Source of the DNA: Melastoma dodecandrum
Lineage: Eukaryota > Streptophyta > Magnoliopsida > Myrtales > Melastomataceae
Direction of reading: 5' to 3'
Length of the DNA: 64,000 nucleotides
Assembly (NCBI GenBank): GCA_029817715.1
Contig: JARUPY010000085.1
Coordinates: 3,100,001 to 3,164,000 of the forward strand
The translations under genes and the position numbers were made by a program. Positions 11,143 through 22,968 of this stretch are shown here, piece by piece (position 1 is the stretch's first letter; each line of letters begins with the position of its first letter). The notes beneath the pieces are model-generated. The model was not told the origin of the DNA. It did no database searches and saw only the letters and a list, made by a program, of their open reading frames with translations.

Positions 11143-12821
11143 TCAAGGCAAGTACACCTCCACCCCCCTTGACTTGGGCGTCTCACACAGTGGACAAAAA
11201 CTAAGCCTGCTCTCGCATTCTTTACACAGGCAGAGGTGACCGCAGGGATGCACCACCATGCAGGCCCGGCTCACCCGGCAGGCACTGCAGTCCAACGTCT
11301 GCGGTCTCTCCCTGCGGTTGCAAGAAGCCGTGCCATCTACCTCGCCGCTGTCCCCGCGCCCTTCTCTCTCATCTAGGGCGTAGGCTTGCTCGAGATGAGC
11401 CTGCAGGGAGGCGATCGTCCTATCGCCATCTATGGCTCGCTGTCGCCAGGCGCTGGCCTCGGCAGTCAATTGTTGGACCTGGTCTTCGAGCTCCTTGTTC
11501 CTTCTATTTAGGATTTCTATCTCCGCATCCTTGTGGCGGAGGTTCTGGTGATATCTCACGCCAGCTAGCGAGATCGTCTCGAGTTGGCTGCAGTGAACCT
11601 TCTCCAGGATATTCTGCCTCAATTGCTCCATCTAAAATGGATAAAAGAGTTGAACCATCTCCGGACAACGGGTTATGATCATGGTATAATTAATAACAAA
11701 GGGTACTTTGGGAACTATCCAACAAACCTCGTGATCAATAAACACGTCCATCTCCACATGCTGTTGCAGCAGATCTTCCTCAATTCCTTCTAAAAGAGAT
11801 GGAAACGAGGTAGAGTTTCCAGAAGACTCGGCATGGTCGATACCGAGAGATAACCGTAACCCTGAAGACAAAGGCCCCAGTTGCAAATAATCAACCAAGT
11901 TTACTTGAGACTTGTTCTCGTAAACATCCCGCTCCTTTGACCTTTTACGCCTTCGCTCGACCCCAGTGTCAAACAGTAAGTCAGTTCCTCCAATGACAGC
12001 ATCCGAACTAGCAGGTAGAGAACCAGGTACTAATTGAAGAAGATCGCCTGCGGCGAATCAAGAAGGCAGCATTTCAAATCATGCCAAAACTAAGAAAACT
12101 CGGTAAAGCATTGAAGCAAGCCCTGATTCACGACATAGCTGCAGCTCCGAATCTCTCATTAATCGGCCTCAACTACCAAGTAATCTGACTCCGTTGCAAT
12201 TTAAGAGCAATGTGCTAGATCAATAGTATTGCAACAAATCAGTCAACCATGGATTGGGAATTCGCATCTATCATGCTTCTTGCCCTAATTCACCCCCAGA
12301 AAAGAAAACAAAACTCGTGGACCATAATGATAGATCAAACCCTAGCCACAATCTACTTAAAGCATATCCAAAAGCCTAGACAGGCCATCGATTCCATGAA
12401 TCTTAGCAAAAACCACGCAGAGGACGACAGGATCGAAAAGAAACAACCACATCAGGCCCAGGAGATTCAAAATCCTACAAGAGGGAGAAAACCGCAGAGT
12501 TTGCGCGCGATCCTGTCCGCCAGTGTCAATCGTCCCCAAGAACTCGAACGGCTCCGCACTCCGGCCAACGTCCGCCGTGAATAAGTCGCTGAAAATTGAA
12601 ATTTCAAAAAACAGGACCCGAAGACAAGGAACCAAGAAGAGAACAGGTAACCGAGTTAAACTCAAAACAGAGGGGAAACGATACGAGGGAGGAGCAATCA
12701 CTCCAGAGGAAGAAGCGAAAGGAAGTAACCATGGGAAGGCAGAGGCTTGGTGCTGGTGCTGGTGCTGATGCTGGTGCTGTCGCTGCAACTGGAGGCGGCA
12801 AGACTGCGGCGGGAATTCCAT
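11143..12821 (-). CDS. BOI-related RING E3 ubiquitin ligase, about 286 aa (5' exon tentative)
   Basis: Exon 3 (11631-11143) encodes a coiled coil (HKDAEIEILNRRNKELEDQV) and a C-terminal C3HC4 RING: CSAC, CGHLCLCKEC and CPLC, ending YLP. Exon 2 ends at 11728 and encodes the RRRKRSKE basic block seen in BOI/BRG proteins. This family inhibits cell death and interacts with DELLA or MYB factors in Arabidopsis. The 5' end is harder. The best-looking acceptor (exon from 12047) needs an upstream exon in phase 1 that I cannot find. An acceptor at 12008-12009 (exon 12007-11728) joins in frame to a first exon 12821-12730 that starts MEFPPQSC and has a Gln/His repeat coded by CAG/CAC units. That model gives 287 codons, close to family length. 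RING end certain, first exon uncertain. Confidence 0.75.
12752..12785 (-). repeat. CAG/CAC-rich trinucleotide tract (Gln/His repeat if coding)
   Basis: GGTGCT/GATGCT units repeat on the plus strand. In the tentative first exon of the RING gene they code alternating Gln and His. Confidence 0.7.
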
Positions 12822-15423
12822 CAACGACGAGAAGAAGAAGAAGAAGAAGAAGAGAAGAAGACGATCTTCGCTCGAGATTTCTTGAATTGAGTCACCCACA
12901 CACAGGAATACAAAAATAATTAAAAAAAAAATAAGGAGGAAGAGGATTTTGTCAATACAGACAAGAAGGTTTACGGTTTGTCTTTGTAAGAGGCCCACTT
13001 AGCATCATTATGGGCCTAGGCCCAATGATTAAACAAAACTTCGCATACCTGTCGACTAAGGAGATTGCTATTTCATTACTTGGTTAGGCCTCCTCTAATT
13101 CTTTGATTCCTCATCTTAATTCTCAAAATCTTTCATCCTTGATGCAACAACTGTTTAGTCGTCAATAGACCACGTCATACAACAAACTGTTTCACCTCAT
13201 TTCTCGCCAGTGTGATTTGCGTATAGTATGACGGCGTTATGGGTGTGATCGTAACCTAGGCAATCCATTAAACATTCCTAACGCCATTTCTGCCAGCCTC
13301 ATTAGATCCTACCATGCGTTGTTCTTTTAGGTCTGAAGAAACTTCCTAGATGAGAAACACTTGTCCATGTTGTGCACGTCATCCATATAAAAAAGTAATA
13401 GACACAATGTATAATCGAAAAAAACACTTACAAAAGCCATGGGGATGCTCGTAGAATTCACCATTAAAAAACATAAAAGAAACAGTAACTAGACACCTAT
13501 AAACAAAGGACAAGGTGGCAACCCAATTCCTCTTATTGGTTGGAACTTGTTCGGACGATACTCAACGTTCAATGAACGACATTAACGGAATGTGGTAGGT
13601 GGAATCAGACGATGCCTTGAAATTCTCGAGTATCGAGTCTAATTTTACATCAATTCTCGTCTAGAATGTCTATTACCCAAGATTTTTCAAACCGAAACAC
13701 ACCCTAATCGATAAATAAGACGCATCGACGACCTGATGCCTCCAATTACGCTTCTCTTACGTTACAACCATTAACATCTCATTCTTGGTCTTTCCCGTTC
13801 CCTCTTTCATGGTACATTTGTTTCTAATTATTGGCACATGCAATTAGGTTAAGGGATTAAAATATATGTGGCGTGAAGTAAGAGGGGTTTGGTTAGTTAT
13901 TTAGGCAAATTTCGTTTTAGGGATGGAGGCACGACAACTGAGGACTGGCCAATAAAATACAACCAAACCCACTTGCAACGACACCACCAACTCCACGTGG
14001 TAAATAAACAATGGGGGAGGGGGTCGACTGATCCTGACGGGTTGCACTTCTTGCACATGGAGTTTGTCGCCTCCCCCTCTTTTTCTTTTTCATTTCCTTT
14101 TTCTTTTATTAGTCCTCTCCTCAATGGTGATTGGTTTATTTTTAAAAAGAAAGCAGGCCGAGGCCCAAATGTAGATGAAGGATCTCTGTTCTATTCGGCC
14201 CAATAAGATCGAGAAAGGCTCGGTACGACAAATTGGGCCTTCATCCCCAAACTCGATTTGGGCCCATAAATCCGGCACTAAATGATAAGTCTCCCCTCTC
14301 AACACACCCTTAGGCTTTGTGGGAATAAAATAAATAAATTTAATTATTGTGGGAATAAAAAAATATGCATCTAGTAAATTTCCATGGAACAAGACATTAA
14401 TGAATTAGCCAAAAAAAATAGAGAGAGAGAGAGAGAGAGAAAGGAATTCGACAAAAAAGAGTTGGTTGATATTTGATATATTTCAAAAGAAGAAGGAAAT
14501 AGAGGGCCCCCTCAACCAAAAAGAAAAAGCTATCTTCCGTGACACGATGGTGAATCAACGACACCTTTTCCTACCATAAAAAAAGTCTATAAAGTATCCA
14601 TAATTTCCATAGACTCCCCCCCCCCCCCAACACACACACACGATAATCACACTCTTCTCTTCTCAAAAACTAACACATTACAATTTTTGGTATGTTTTCC
14701 TTTTCTTCCAACTTTAAAACTTAACAAAAAAAGATTTGTAATTCGGCTCCCGGGCACACGTAAAAAACATGCATAATATATTTATAGTATGCTTTTAAGA
14801 AAAAATGAAAAGACAGTCAACTCTACTACTACTACTACTATTTGTACTAGTAATAGTACTCTATGTATATTATGTCATGGGAGGGGGAAAGAGGGCTTGG
14901 ACTTCAGTGTCCGTAGGGCATTCCTCTTTTAACCTTAAAAAGTTGAATTTAGACTATTACTCCTATCATCTACCCCCCCCCACCCCCCCCGCCAGCCTTT
15001 TTCCCATGCCCTCTTTTCTCTGTTTAATAATTTAGTCAAATGGACGGCACAACCATACACACAAACATATCCCCCCCCCCCCCCACCCCCATATCTACCA
15101 GTGGAAGAATAAAAAGCGACCCACCCAATGTCACGACAACAAATATGAGAAAGGTCGCGCGGTATATTGAAGTCGCGGGGACAACAATTTACAATAATAT
15201 GCCGTCGGACGACCACTAAGATAACGACGGTACGAGACTTGTCTTCCCCCCCCCCCCCCCCCCCCCTACACCCTGCAAAACCTATCACCAGAGAAAAAAA
15301 AAAGAAAGAAAGAAAAAGCATGTCCAATTTTGGGAGGATCGAGAGCGCCTCTTTCTTGTCCTAGAAAACATGGAATTACGATTAAGATTAGGGTTGAACA
15401 TCCGGGTTACCATTGATGACGCG
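12822..15423. other. Spacer with microsatellites and C runs, downstream of WOX4
   Basis: A purine-rich GAA run (12826-12856) probably lies in the 5' UTR of the RING gene. Further on are a (GA)10 tract at 14421-14440, an (ACT)n tract near 14822-14840, and C runs at about 14619, 14973, 15071-15084 and 15246-15267. No gene was recognised. Confidence 0.5.
15246..15267. repeat. Homopolymer run of 22 C
   Basis: Uninterrupted C22, 157 bp beyond the WOX4 stop codon; another C14 lies at 15071-15084. Confidence 0.9.
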
Positions 15424-16212
15424 TTATCGTCTGCCTTCCGGGCGTAATGGGAACAGCACTAACGTTCTCGCGTCCCGGCACCCCTCTTCCTCGCGGGACA
15501 ACAAGTCGTTACTCCTCCTATCGTCCCCTACTCCTCCCACTTCCGAGAATTTGAACCCCCAACTACTGCACTTCCTCTTCGACGGGCTGTGTTCCTTCAC
15601 GTTGACGTTATTCTCACCCCCTCCCTCCAGAGAGGCCGCGGAAGTAGTGATGCCCTGGGGGTCCGTCCGAGGGAAATGTCCCAGCCCGAGGCTGGTCCGC
15701 TTCTGCTTCTGCCTTTCTCGCGCCTTGTGGTTCTGGAACCAGTAGAACACGTTCTTCCCCTCGATCTTCCCATACTTCCCAAGCTGCGCCGTGATCTGCT
15801 CGATCTGTTGCGCATTGGGGGTCCTCACCCAGCCCCTGTACAGCATTTCTAGGATCCCTGTCTGTTCCTGCGTCGGGTTCCATCTCGTCCCACCTGGGTG
15901 CGTCTCCACCTTCACCATAAGTAAGGGGATAACCATAAATGATCTTGATACACACTTGGCCATAATTAGTAATACAACTACTACCTGAGGGGGGCAAGGG
16001 TGGGAGTCGGGGTCGCTCTTCTCAGAGTCGAGCCTCCTGGGGAAGGTCTCAGGGCAGACAAAGCTCTTGAGGTCGAGGGCGGAGATGGTGGTGTCGTCGT
16101 TGTTGGTTGGAAGGTTAGGGGCGAGAGAGCGGAGGCGTTTGCAACCGAGGGAAAGGGTGGTGGGCTCGGCTTGGTGATCCCAAATAGCACGTGCAAACTG
16201 ATGAACCTTCAT
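15424..16212 (-). CDS. WOX4: WUSCHEL-related homeobox 4, 2 exons, about 237 aa
   Basis: Exon 1 (16212-15985) encodes [14 protein letters not shown]... and [11 protein letters not shown], both specific to WOX4. Exon 2 (15909-15424) starts [13 protein letters not shown] and encodes the WUS-type homeodomain (about residues 84-150) with helix 3 [19 protein letters not shown], then a WUS-box TLVLFPL near the end. WOX4 is a transcriptional regulator of vascular procambium and cambium, acting under the TDIF/PXY signal in Arabidopsis. Length is close to the 251 aa of the Arabidopsis protein. Odd points: residues 103-104 in the helix 1-2 region are WV where WOX proteins normally have GM (LYRGGMRTP), and the tail extends four residues past the usual end. 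The exon 2 acceptor is weak but fixed by homology. Confidence 0.93.
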   Translation of the reverse strand: MKVHQFARAIWDHQAEPTTLSLGCKRLRSLAPNLPTNNDDTTISALDLKSFVCPETFPRRLDSEKSDPDSHPCPPQVVVVLLIMAKCVSRSFMVIPLLMVKVETHPGGTRWNPTQEQTGILEMLYRGWVRTPNAQQIEQITAQLGKYGKIEGKNVFYWFQNHKARERQKQKRTSLGLGHFPRTDPQGITTSAASLEGGGENNVNVKEHSPSKRKCSSWGFKFSEVGGVGDDRRSNDLLSREEEGCRDARTLVLFPLRPEGRR

Positions 16213-16356
16213 CCTTTAAGGTTTTTCTGTTTTATGGAAGTAGGGTTGTCTTAAACTTGATGGTGGTGGTGGTGAAAGTGAGAAGGTGATGGTTTTGTCT
16301 GTTCAAAGGGAGGAAATGGGTTGGGGTGAGGTCCAACGATAGGGAGAGGTCATTCA

Positions 16357-16364
16357 TTATATAG
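16357..16364 (-). promoter_or_regulatory. TATA box of WOX4
   Basis: CTATATAA on the gene strand, about 145 nt upstream of the WOX4 ATG, a usual distance for a plant promoter with a ~110-nt leader. Confidence 0.55.
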
Positions 16365-17847
16365 GAAACGACATCACATTCCCCGTCCATATTTAATTTT
16401 TTATTTAAAAAAAAAGCCATCAAAAGATAGTCGGGCAGAACGAGTTATTTGATTCCTCGTTTGGTTCGCGGATTCAACACTTGATGCAGTGTCTTTGATT
16501 TTGGTCAGGAAAAAAAAAAAGAGAAAATTATATAAATTTATTTTAATAATTTATCTTCGTTTCTCATTTACTCACTTGTTACATTTCACTTCTTTTCATA
16601 GTAACAAAAAAATGGTATTGTTGAAAAGAGGTTAGATTTGGGGGGGTGGGGGGAAACAGATATGTAGGGATTTATTCAGTGATTTTGGAATGGAAGCAAC
16701 CCGATGAGTTGCGTGCTTGTATACTTCATACGCAGACGAATTCAAACGATTTTGAATGAGGAGAAGAGAACAGTCAGTAATCACTGGAGGGTCGGGGAAG
16801 ACATCTTCTTCTGGTGGGCAGCAGAAGTTGATGAAAGGCTGTAATCCAAACAACACTGTAGTAGGGGGAGTACAAAAAGCCCTTTCATTACATAAAGCTT
16901 TGTCGCCCTTGGGGGCGATGGTGGTGGGTTCTTCTCCATTTTTCCTTCTTTTCGTGCGTGAGTTTATGGGGTATAGAACCCAAAGACCAAATGATGATGA
17001 GTGCCAGGTTGACTTGGAGAATCATACAAGCAAAAATATATCAAGACAAGACAAGCAGACACCCTTATTATTAATAACAAAGCAATCATATACGGGTTGA
17101 ATTTTACCAACCATGCAACGTCGGGTAAGATTTTACTTTCATGTATACAAACAGTAAGCCGGGGGGAGTCAAACAATCCATCCTCCCCCCCGCCAAGTGC
17201 GCATAGACATTTTCAACATCGTCATGATTGAACTCTCGACACCTTTTTTTTTCCCTTAATGCATTCTCCCTTTTTTAAACAACTTTCACGCGACCCTTTT
17301 TAACACGAACGAGAGTCTCCCAACAATAATTCCTGAGCGAAAACAAACACTTTTGAAACCACGTGATCTTTTGGCGATATGGCTGATGATAAACGTACAT
17401 GAAATTCTAAGCATGGCAAGTCTACTAATTACGATATGTAATTGCAAACATTGGCCGGCACGTGAAAGGCAGAAAGGGAAAGAGACGAAAGGGGGGAGTG
17501 CGTGTTGGTGTGTTGGGTTGGGACGTCAAATCGGATTAAGGGCCGGGAATTTTCTTCGCCTTTGATGATGACGATGATGAGTTGGAGGGAGGGGTCTTCC
17601 CTTATCTCCTCCTTTTCCTTTCTCGTCGCATAAAGTTGTAGGCCAACACAAAGAAATGATTAATATTACCAAATATTTATTTTTTGACAATGAGGAAACC
17701 GAAAAGCAAGAGGGTTTGGGAAACTCTACTCCAATCCCAAGCCCTTGGAATGGAATTGCTGCTGCCTTCTGCCTTTTATTTTCTCCGAGATGGAGAGATT
17801 CTTTGGACAACATCGTCTGTCTTTGGTATACACTTCGGAGACTTTAA

Positions 17848-17868
17848 CCCCCCCCCCCCCCCCCCCCC
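17848..17868. repeat. Homopolymer run of 21 C
   Basis: Uninterrupted C21 in the WOX4 upstream spacer. Confidence 0.9.
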
Positions 17869-18714
17869 TCTTCGACCCTTTCCTGCATATATTAAGTCTT
17901 TGGGAAGATCAGCGAGTTCCAATTCCCCAAACAGTCGAGACAGAAAAAAATTCCAAACCCCACTTTTATCATTATTATATTGTATTCCACCTCTTTTTCT
18001 TTTAGATAACGTATTAATACTTTTTGTAATCCCATATCTCTGACACGAGCCATGTAAAGCACGAAGAAAACCGTAGATCTCATCGCGAACTCGACACGAC
18101 CGAATCTAACAACATCTGACAATTCTTTTTATATATTTTGGTTAGTAATATTTATATATTTGCCAATCATAAGCACCCAGTACTTAATACTCGGTTTAGT
18201 CCGATCAAATCTTTGAGAGCTGAAATTCGGTACAAGCAAGCAAGTATTTTGGGAAGAAAGACATTCCAAATGGTTTTCACCACTTTCCTTTTTCCGAAAC
18301 CCGTGCCGAATAAGTCCAAATACATCACTATAGATTGCCTTGCTGATTTCTTACCCCTAAATCCTCGTCACCTGTCTGAATCTAACCCCCCCCCCCCCCT
18401 CCACCCCCCTGGAATTGAATCCAGCGCAGCACCGAAAGGAGACTAGAAAAAAAAATTACGATTTTGTTTTTCCACACATTCCTGGGTTTCAGAGAGATTT
18501 GTGATTTTCGGGACAATTCCTTTCCTTGAAATGGAAGGAGGGATGAATTCATGTGTCGGTCAAAGATAAAGGAGGGAGAATGAATTGAGGGTTGATGAGT
18601 TGGTTGGCATTTTGTTGATGATTTCAGGAAAGAGTCAGGGAGGCAAGAAACAATGGATGCCCATCATTACGACCAAATTGTCATCAATTGCACGTGTATA
18701 TGGACCACCACCCA

Positions 18715-18736
18715 CCCCCCCCCCCCCCCCCCCCCC
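18715..18736. repeat. Homopolymer run of 22 C
   Basis: Uninterrupted C22, preceded by an interrupted C-rich stretch. Confidence 0.9.
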
Positions 18737-20031
18737 AATACACACGTAAAAATGAACGAGTTTTTCTCCGACCTTAATGAATCCCCAATAATATGATTAA
18801 CCCCCCCACATCATCTCACGAGGGGAAATATTATTGCAATACCACCGACGACGAGTTTTATTACAACACGGAAGATGAGGAAACATGCACAAAAACCCTA
18901 AAAAGGAAATGTACCCTAAGTTTCTTAAGCCCCCCCTAATTTGTCAATTAGTCGACTTAATTGAATCCCACATGCTCCCTTTCCTTTCTTTCTAATCACT
19001 TTATATTTCTATTCCGTTTTGGTTGGAATGGAAAGCTTTTGGGTAATAAAGAGAAGGGTTTTCTCCACGGATTAGATATTGGGGTTTTTTCTTATTTATT
19101 TATTTATTTATTTATTTTTTAAAGAAGAAGAAGAAAGAAGAATAGAATTCACTTGACACCTTTAAAATGACAGTCATGTGAAGAATAAAGAAAAGGCAAA
19201 AGGAATTGTTCCCTTTTTTTTCCTATGAGAGAGGGATGGGGGGATGCCATCATTGAGATAATATTCTCACTTTACTATATTTAGTTGGACGTCCCCCTCC
19301 CTCTTTTCTCTCTTTTACAATCATTACTTTGTTAGGCTAAAAAAGGGGTAGCTAGCCAAAAGGATACTGCTTACTTGATGTGGATCTTAGGGATCGTCTG
19401 ATCTAATAACAATGAAATTTAGTCGGAGATGAGATGTGTGTGAGATACTAAATTCGGATACTATTCTTGGGATTAGTGAAAAAACAAATCAGAGTTGCTG
19501 CAACTCGGCATGATTAGCAAGTCAAAATCACAGTCCAATAATGGCAGAAAGAAAAAGAGAGACCGAGGGGTGACATGGGGAAGCCCAATGGGCCTTCCAG
19601 TTAGGCCCATTGGGCCAGGAAAGTGGGCCTCGGCCGACAGCAGGTCCCAACCTGATCCAACAACCCCCCCACCCATGTTATGAGATACTTTTTCTGGTAA
19701 GGGGGTCCCACCCAATCCTCTTTCGCAACTCTCTACGCCTTATCATCGTCATCTTATCCATACATCACATAAACTTTGGCCGACAAAGTCTTTTTTCCTC
19801 TTTTGTCAGTTGCTGTTGCTGGGGAGTTGCGCCCACAACTTGCATATAATGTAGGGCAAAAAAGGTTGTGTAATAAGATGACGAGATCCACCAGACCCTT
19901 CACAAGATGGTTTTAAAACACCTAATCGTCCCCTCCGAATATAGTTTAACTGAACACTTAAACATTCCGCTAATTCAAAAAATAAAATAAAAAAATGTAC
20001 ACACGGGATCACGCTCCCACCCCCAACAGCT

Positions 20032-20409
20032 TTACTTGCCTTCTTCGGTGTCAGGGTACTCGTTCAAATCCGGGGCGGAGCGGAAACCTCCCTCCTGGGC
20101 TTGGACGGCGTCGACCCTTGCCCCGACCTCGGCGGCCTTCCTCCTGATGGAATCCGCCGAGACGTCTTTGAGGTCGTCGTCTCGTCCACGTAGCACGTGC
20201 TCGGGGAAGTTGAGACGTGCGGAGGGGCCACGGAGGTAGAAGAGGGCGATGTCGTAGGCACGGGCGGCGGCCTCCGGGGTCGAGTAGGAGCCTAGCCATA
20301 TCCGGGATCTCTTGTTGGGCTCTCGTATCTCGGCCACCCACTTCCCCCACTTCCTCATCCTTATTCCCTTGTAGGGCTTCGGTTTCTCCTTGTTGGGAAC
20401 GCAAGTCAT
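20032..20409 (-). CDS. DREB A-5-like AP2/ERF transcription factor with EAR motif, 125 aa
   Basis: Intronless. The AP2 domain covers residues 13-69: [18 protein letters not shown], then [19 protein letters not shown] and [13 protein letters not shown]. Val25 and Glu30 correspond to the V14/E19 positions that mark the DREB rather than the ERF subfamily. The motif DLNEYP at 114-119 is a DLNxxP EAR repression motif, as in the A-5 group (ERF008-ERF012 type). The protein is therefore likely a nuclear repressor that binds DRE or GCC elements. At 125 aa it is short for the family, because the N-terminal arm before the AP2 domain is only 12 residues. The chosen ATG is the first in frame. A TATA box sits about 140 nt upstream. 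Confidence 0.9.
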   Translation of the reverse strand: MTCVPNKEKPKPYKGIRMRKWGKWVAEIREPNKRSRIWLGSYSTPEAAARAYDIALFYLRGPSARLNFPEHVLRGRDDDLKDVSADSIRRKAAEVGARVDAVQAQEGGFRSAPDLNEYPDTEEGK

Positions 20410-20548
20410 CGGGCGGGAGAGGGCGGATCACAGGGAGAAAGCCTTTCCTTTTCCTTACACGACACTTGGGAATGCTTTCATCTCTTTCTTAGGCGGCGTG
20501 TTGCTGTTGTTCATGTGGCGGGTGGGAGGGAGAGTGGGAGGGTTTATA

Positions 20549-20556
20549 TTTATATA
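20549..20556 (-). promoter_or_regulatory. TATA box of the ERF gene
   Basis: TATATAAA on the gene strand, about 140 nt before the ATG. Confidence 0.55.
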
Positions 20557-21693
20557 CAAAATTTCTTTTGGGTTGTTGTCAAGTTCGCTTGCAAAATTTG
20601 GACTTTACGCAGTGAAGTTGCCGCCTTCTACCCACCAAATAAAAAAAGATTCTAATTTTTTTTTTTTTTTTTTACTTAGGGGGTCGGCCGACATGTGTGC
20701 TTTGTAACGTGGTACGTGTTGCCGGGAGTCACGATATTCCTAAGAGGTTCTTGAGTAGCTAGTTATGCAATTCCATCTTTATAGCATCGTATCAAAAACC
20801 TTACAAACCCAGGATGAGTAAGTGAAGCCCGTCAAAAATACGACCGGCATGACAGGCTGCGAACCTGGAAATCTCTTGAATGCCATTCAACAAGTACTTG
20901 GTAGGAGGAGGATTTGCGTGTACGCAAGTTTACGGTGTCGTTTTGGGAGACGAGGGAAAGAAAAGTAAAAAGGAGGGAAGGACCACCGACCAACGGCACG
21001 AGGCAGTCGCCAGCAAGACAGCTAAAGCCCATTCACGCCTCGGCCTAACCCACCCAAGTTGTTGTGTGTGTACGAATTTTGTGTTTATTAATGTAAAAAA
21101 AAAATGTAATGTCCCTTTCTGTCATCATGTTCGATCACCGGCCGTCTTTCTGGATGTGGAAAATATTAGATTTGGACCTCGCCCCACAACCTGCCCTCTT
21201 AGTTTCTCTTCTTATTTGAGTTCCTGGTCATTGATGAAAAGGGATGGGGTGTGATGGGAGGTAGGGGGAGTCGTCGAGGAGAGCATGGCCAAAGAGTTCA
21301 CCGTCGTTCGGGAGGAGAGCTGTAGGGGAAGGCCCAGCCTTCTATAACTACGAGCTCTTAGTCATGGTCGACTTAAAACTCAGTTGTCCAAACAGCAGAG
21401 CTTCTTATGGTCAAGAAGACAACCGGCTTAACATTAACTCGCCTTTATAAGCTTTAAGTCCCTTCTTGTAGGAGCTGAGTAAAACCTAATTGTTACAAAC
21501 TAAAAGGTAAGGCCTTTACCTGGGATAAACCCAGGTTTGGCCAAACTGCAGATTACTCAGGCCGACAGACACTTTCCTTGGACAACATTCGCGAATAGCA
21601 AAACTCTGCCCCTGATCACCGTATCATCTGATCCAAGGGAAGGAAGCGTGTAATCGTTTCCCAACTCCCAATTCATCGGCACTTTCCTCGGAT
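20557..21693. other. Spacer between ERF promoter and NYN gene
   Basis: Contains a T run at about 20659 and no recognised gene. The last part is probably the 3' UTR of the NYN gene. Confidence 0.4.
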
Positions 21694-22968
21694 TCATAAG
21701 CCATACACTGAAATTTCATCGTCACTGTCCAAAAGGTAATCGTTTCCATCATCTCCTTCACTGCCCCATTCTCCTATCTCTTCTTCCTCCTCCCCCTCAG
21801 AGAACATGGAAATTCTCACGCCTCCAAACTCTGACCTCCTTCCAATGGCCTCATCCATGATGCCATCCAACTCACCACTTAACGCTTCGGAATCCTTGTC
21901 AAGAACCGAAATCGAAAAGAACCCACCGTCATCAGCCACTTCATCCTCTTCCACCCTCCTCCTAATCACGAGGTCCTCCTTCCGGACCTGTCCGCTCTCC
22001 ACTTCGCTCCATGGAAGCCACAAATCTGCACAACCTCCCAATGCTCCATCGCGGTCTCCGACCACCAAAGTTCCCACCTTCGCCTCCCTCGCCTTCCTAA
22101 CCATATCCGCAAAGTCCCTATCGTCCGACACCAAAACCAACCAATGCACCCCACCGCTCCTCATCTTATGCTCCATCTGCCGCTTCACGGCCCAGTCCGC
22201 AGCCTGCGGCCGATCCTCCACCGTCCTAACATACACCCCCGCCCTCCTCAACTCCCTATCTAGACCATACCCAACCCTGGGCATAATCAACGCGCGCTCG
22301 GCCTCTATATACTTGTCGTTGCCGTCAATAAACCTTTCCTTGTACTTCCTCCTCTTCTTCCCCTTCAACTGTCTCATCCTATTCAACTTCTTCTCCCTCT
22401 CCCTCTCGTGCAACGTCCTAAAATGCTTCCTCAACTCCACATTCGTCTTACACTTCCTACCGCAAACCGAACACACATAAGGCTGAGCAGGGGACATGAT
22501 ACCTTTCCTCTCCAGGATGTCGAGCTGCCTCCTCTCCTGCCTCTCCTCGACCACCCACCTCGGCAGGTGCACAAAGGCGTGCCTGTTCGCGTAGGCAGAA
22601 ATCTCTACGGAATCCCCGAAATTCCCCGCGACCCGCTTGAGGGAATCCGCAGCCCGTGAGGGCGGGCCACGCGGGGGCTTGTTATCGAGGTCCCAAAGGA
22701 CAAGCACCTTCTTCTCCCTGGGGGCGTAGACCCCCTGCTTGTTCCTGACCATGTCTATATCCGAGTGCTGAAGGGGGGGCGGCGGCGGGGCGGCGGCGGA
22801 ACAGAGGACGACACCCTTTGCGGGGCGGCGGGGGAGGAGGAGGCTAAAGGTGGGAACTTTAGCGTGATTCTGGGAGAAACGAGGTCGCCCATTTGAGGAA
22901 AAGGGAAGAGGAAGCCGGGGTTTCGGGGAAAGGGTCTCGTGTGATATGCAGAGGGGGAGGGGATTCAT
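21694..22968 (-). CDS. NYN-domain protein with an inserted C2H2 zinc finger, probably plastid-targeted, 424 aa
   Basis: Intronless. Residues 1-60 are rich in Ser, Pro and Arg with few acids (a probable chloroplast transit peptide, inferred). A PIN-like NYN nuclease fold starts VLVLWDLDNKPPRGPP (Asp93, Asp95) and resumes with WLVLVSDDRDFADMV (281-285), giving the usual acidic metal-binding residues. Between these halves is one C2H2 finger: Cys166, Cys169, His182, His187, followed by a very basic helix (LKGKKRRKYKERF). The tail is strongly acidic. Arabidopsis has similar genes annotated as putative endonuclease with C2H2 finger; the RNA substrate is not known to me. Domain call firm, function and location inferred. 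The gene is GC-rich compared with its surroundings. Confidence 0.85.
   Translation of the reverse strand: MNPLPLCISHETLSPKPRLPLPFSSNGRPRFSQNHAKVPTFSLLLPRRPAKGVVLCSAAAPPPPPLQHSDIDMVRNKQGVYAPREKKVLVLWDLDNKPPRGPPSRAADSLKRVAGNFGDSVEISAYANRHAFVHLPRWVVEERQERRQLDILERKGIMSPAQPYVCSVCGRKCKTNVELRKHFRTLHEREREKKLNRMRQLKGKKRRKYKERFIDGNDKYIEAERALIMPRVGYGLDRELRRAGVYVRTVEDRPQAADWAVKRQMEHKMRSGGVHWLVLVSDDRDFADMVRKAREAKVGTLVVGDRDGALGGCADLWLPWSEVESGQVRKEDLVIRRRVEEDEVADDGGFFSISVLDKDSEALSGELDGIMDEAIGRRSEFGGVRISMFSEGEEEEEIGEWGSEGDDGNDYLLDSDDEISVYGL

Larger units (their letters stand above)
16365..20031. other. Long spacer between WOX4 and ERF (WOX4 upstream region)
   Basis: No coding gene recognised in 3.6 kb. It contains C21 (17848-17868), C14 (18386-18399), C22 (18715-18736) and a (TTTA)n tract at about 19091-19116. 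The part near 16.4-17 kb is likely WOX4 promoter; the part ending at 20031 holds the ERF 3' UTR. Confidence 0.45.

Noticed and set aside
12357..12998. Long minus-strand ORF covering the RING gene's first exon and beyond
   Set aside because: Its hydrophobic stretches and reading through the donor at 12729 do not fit the family; only the 12821-12730 part is used in the model.
21806..22480. 224-codon plus-strand ORF opposite the NYN gene
   Set aside because: Antisense shadow of a GC-rich, intronless gene; no domain.
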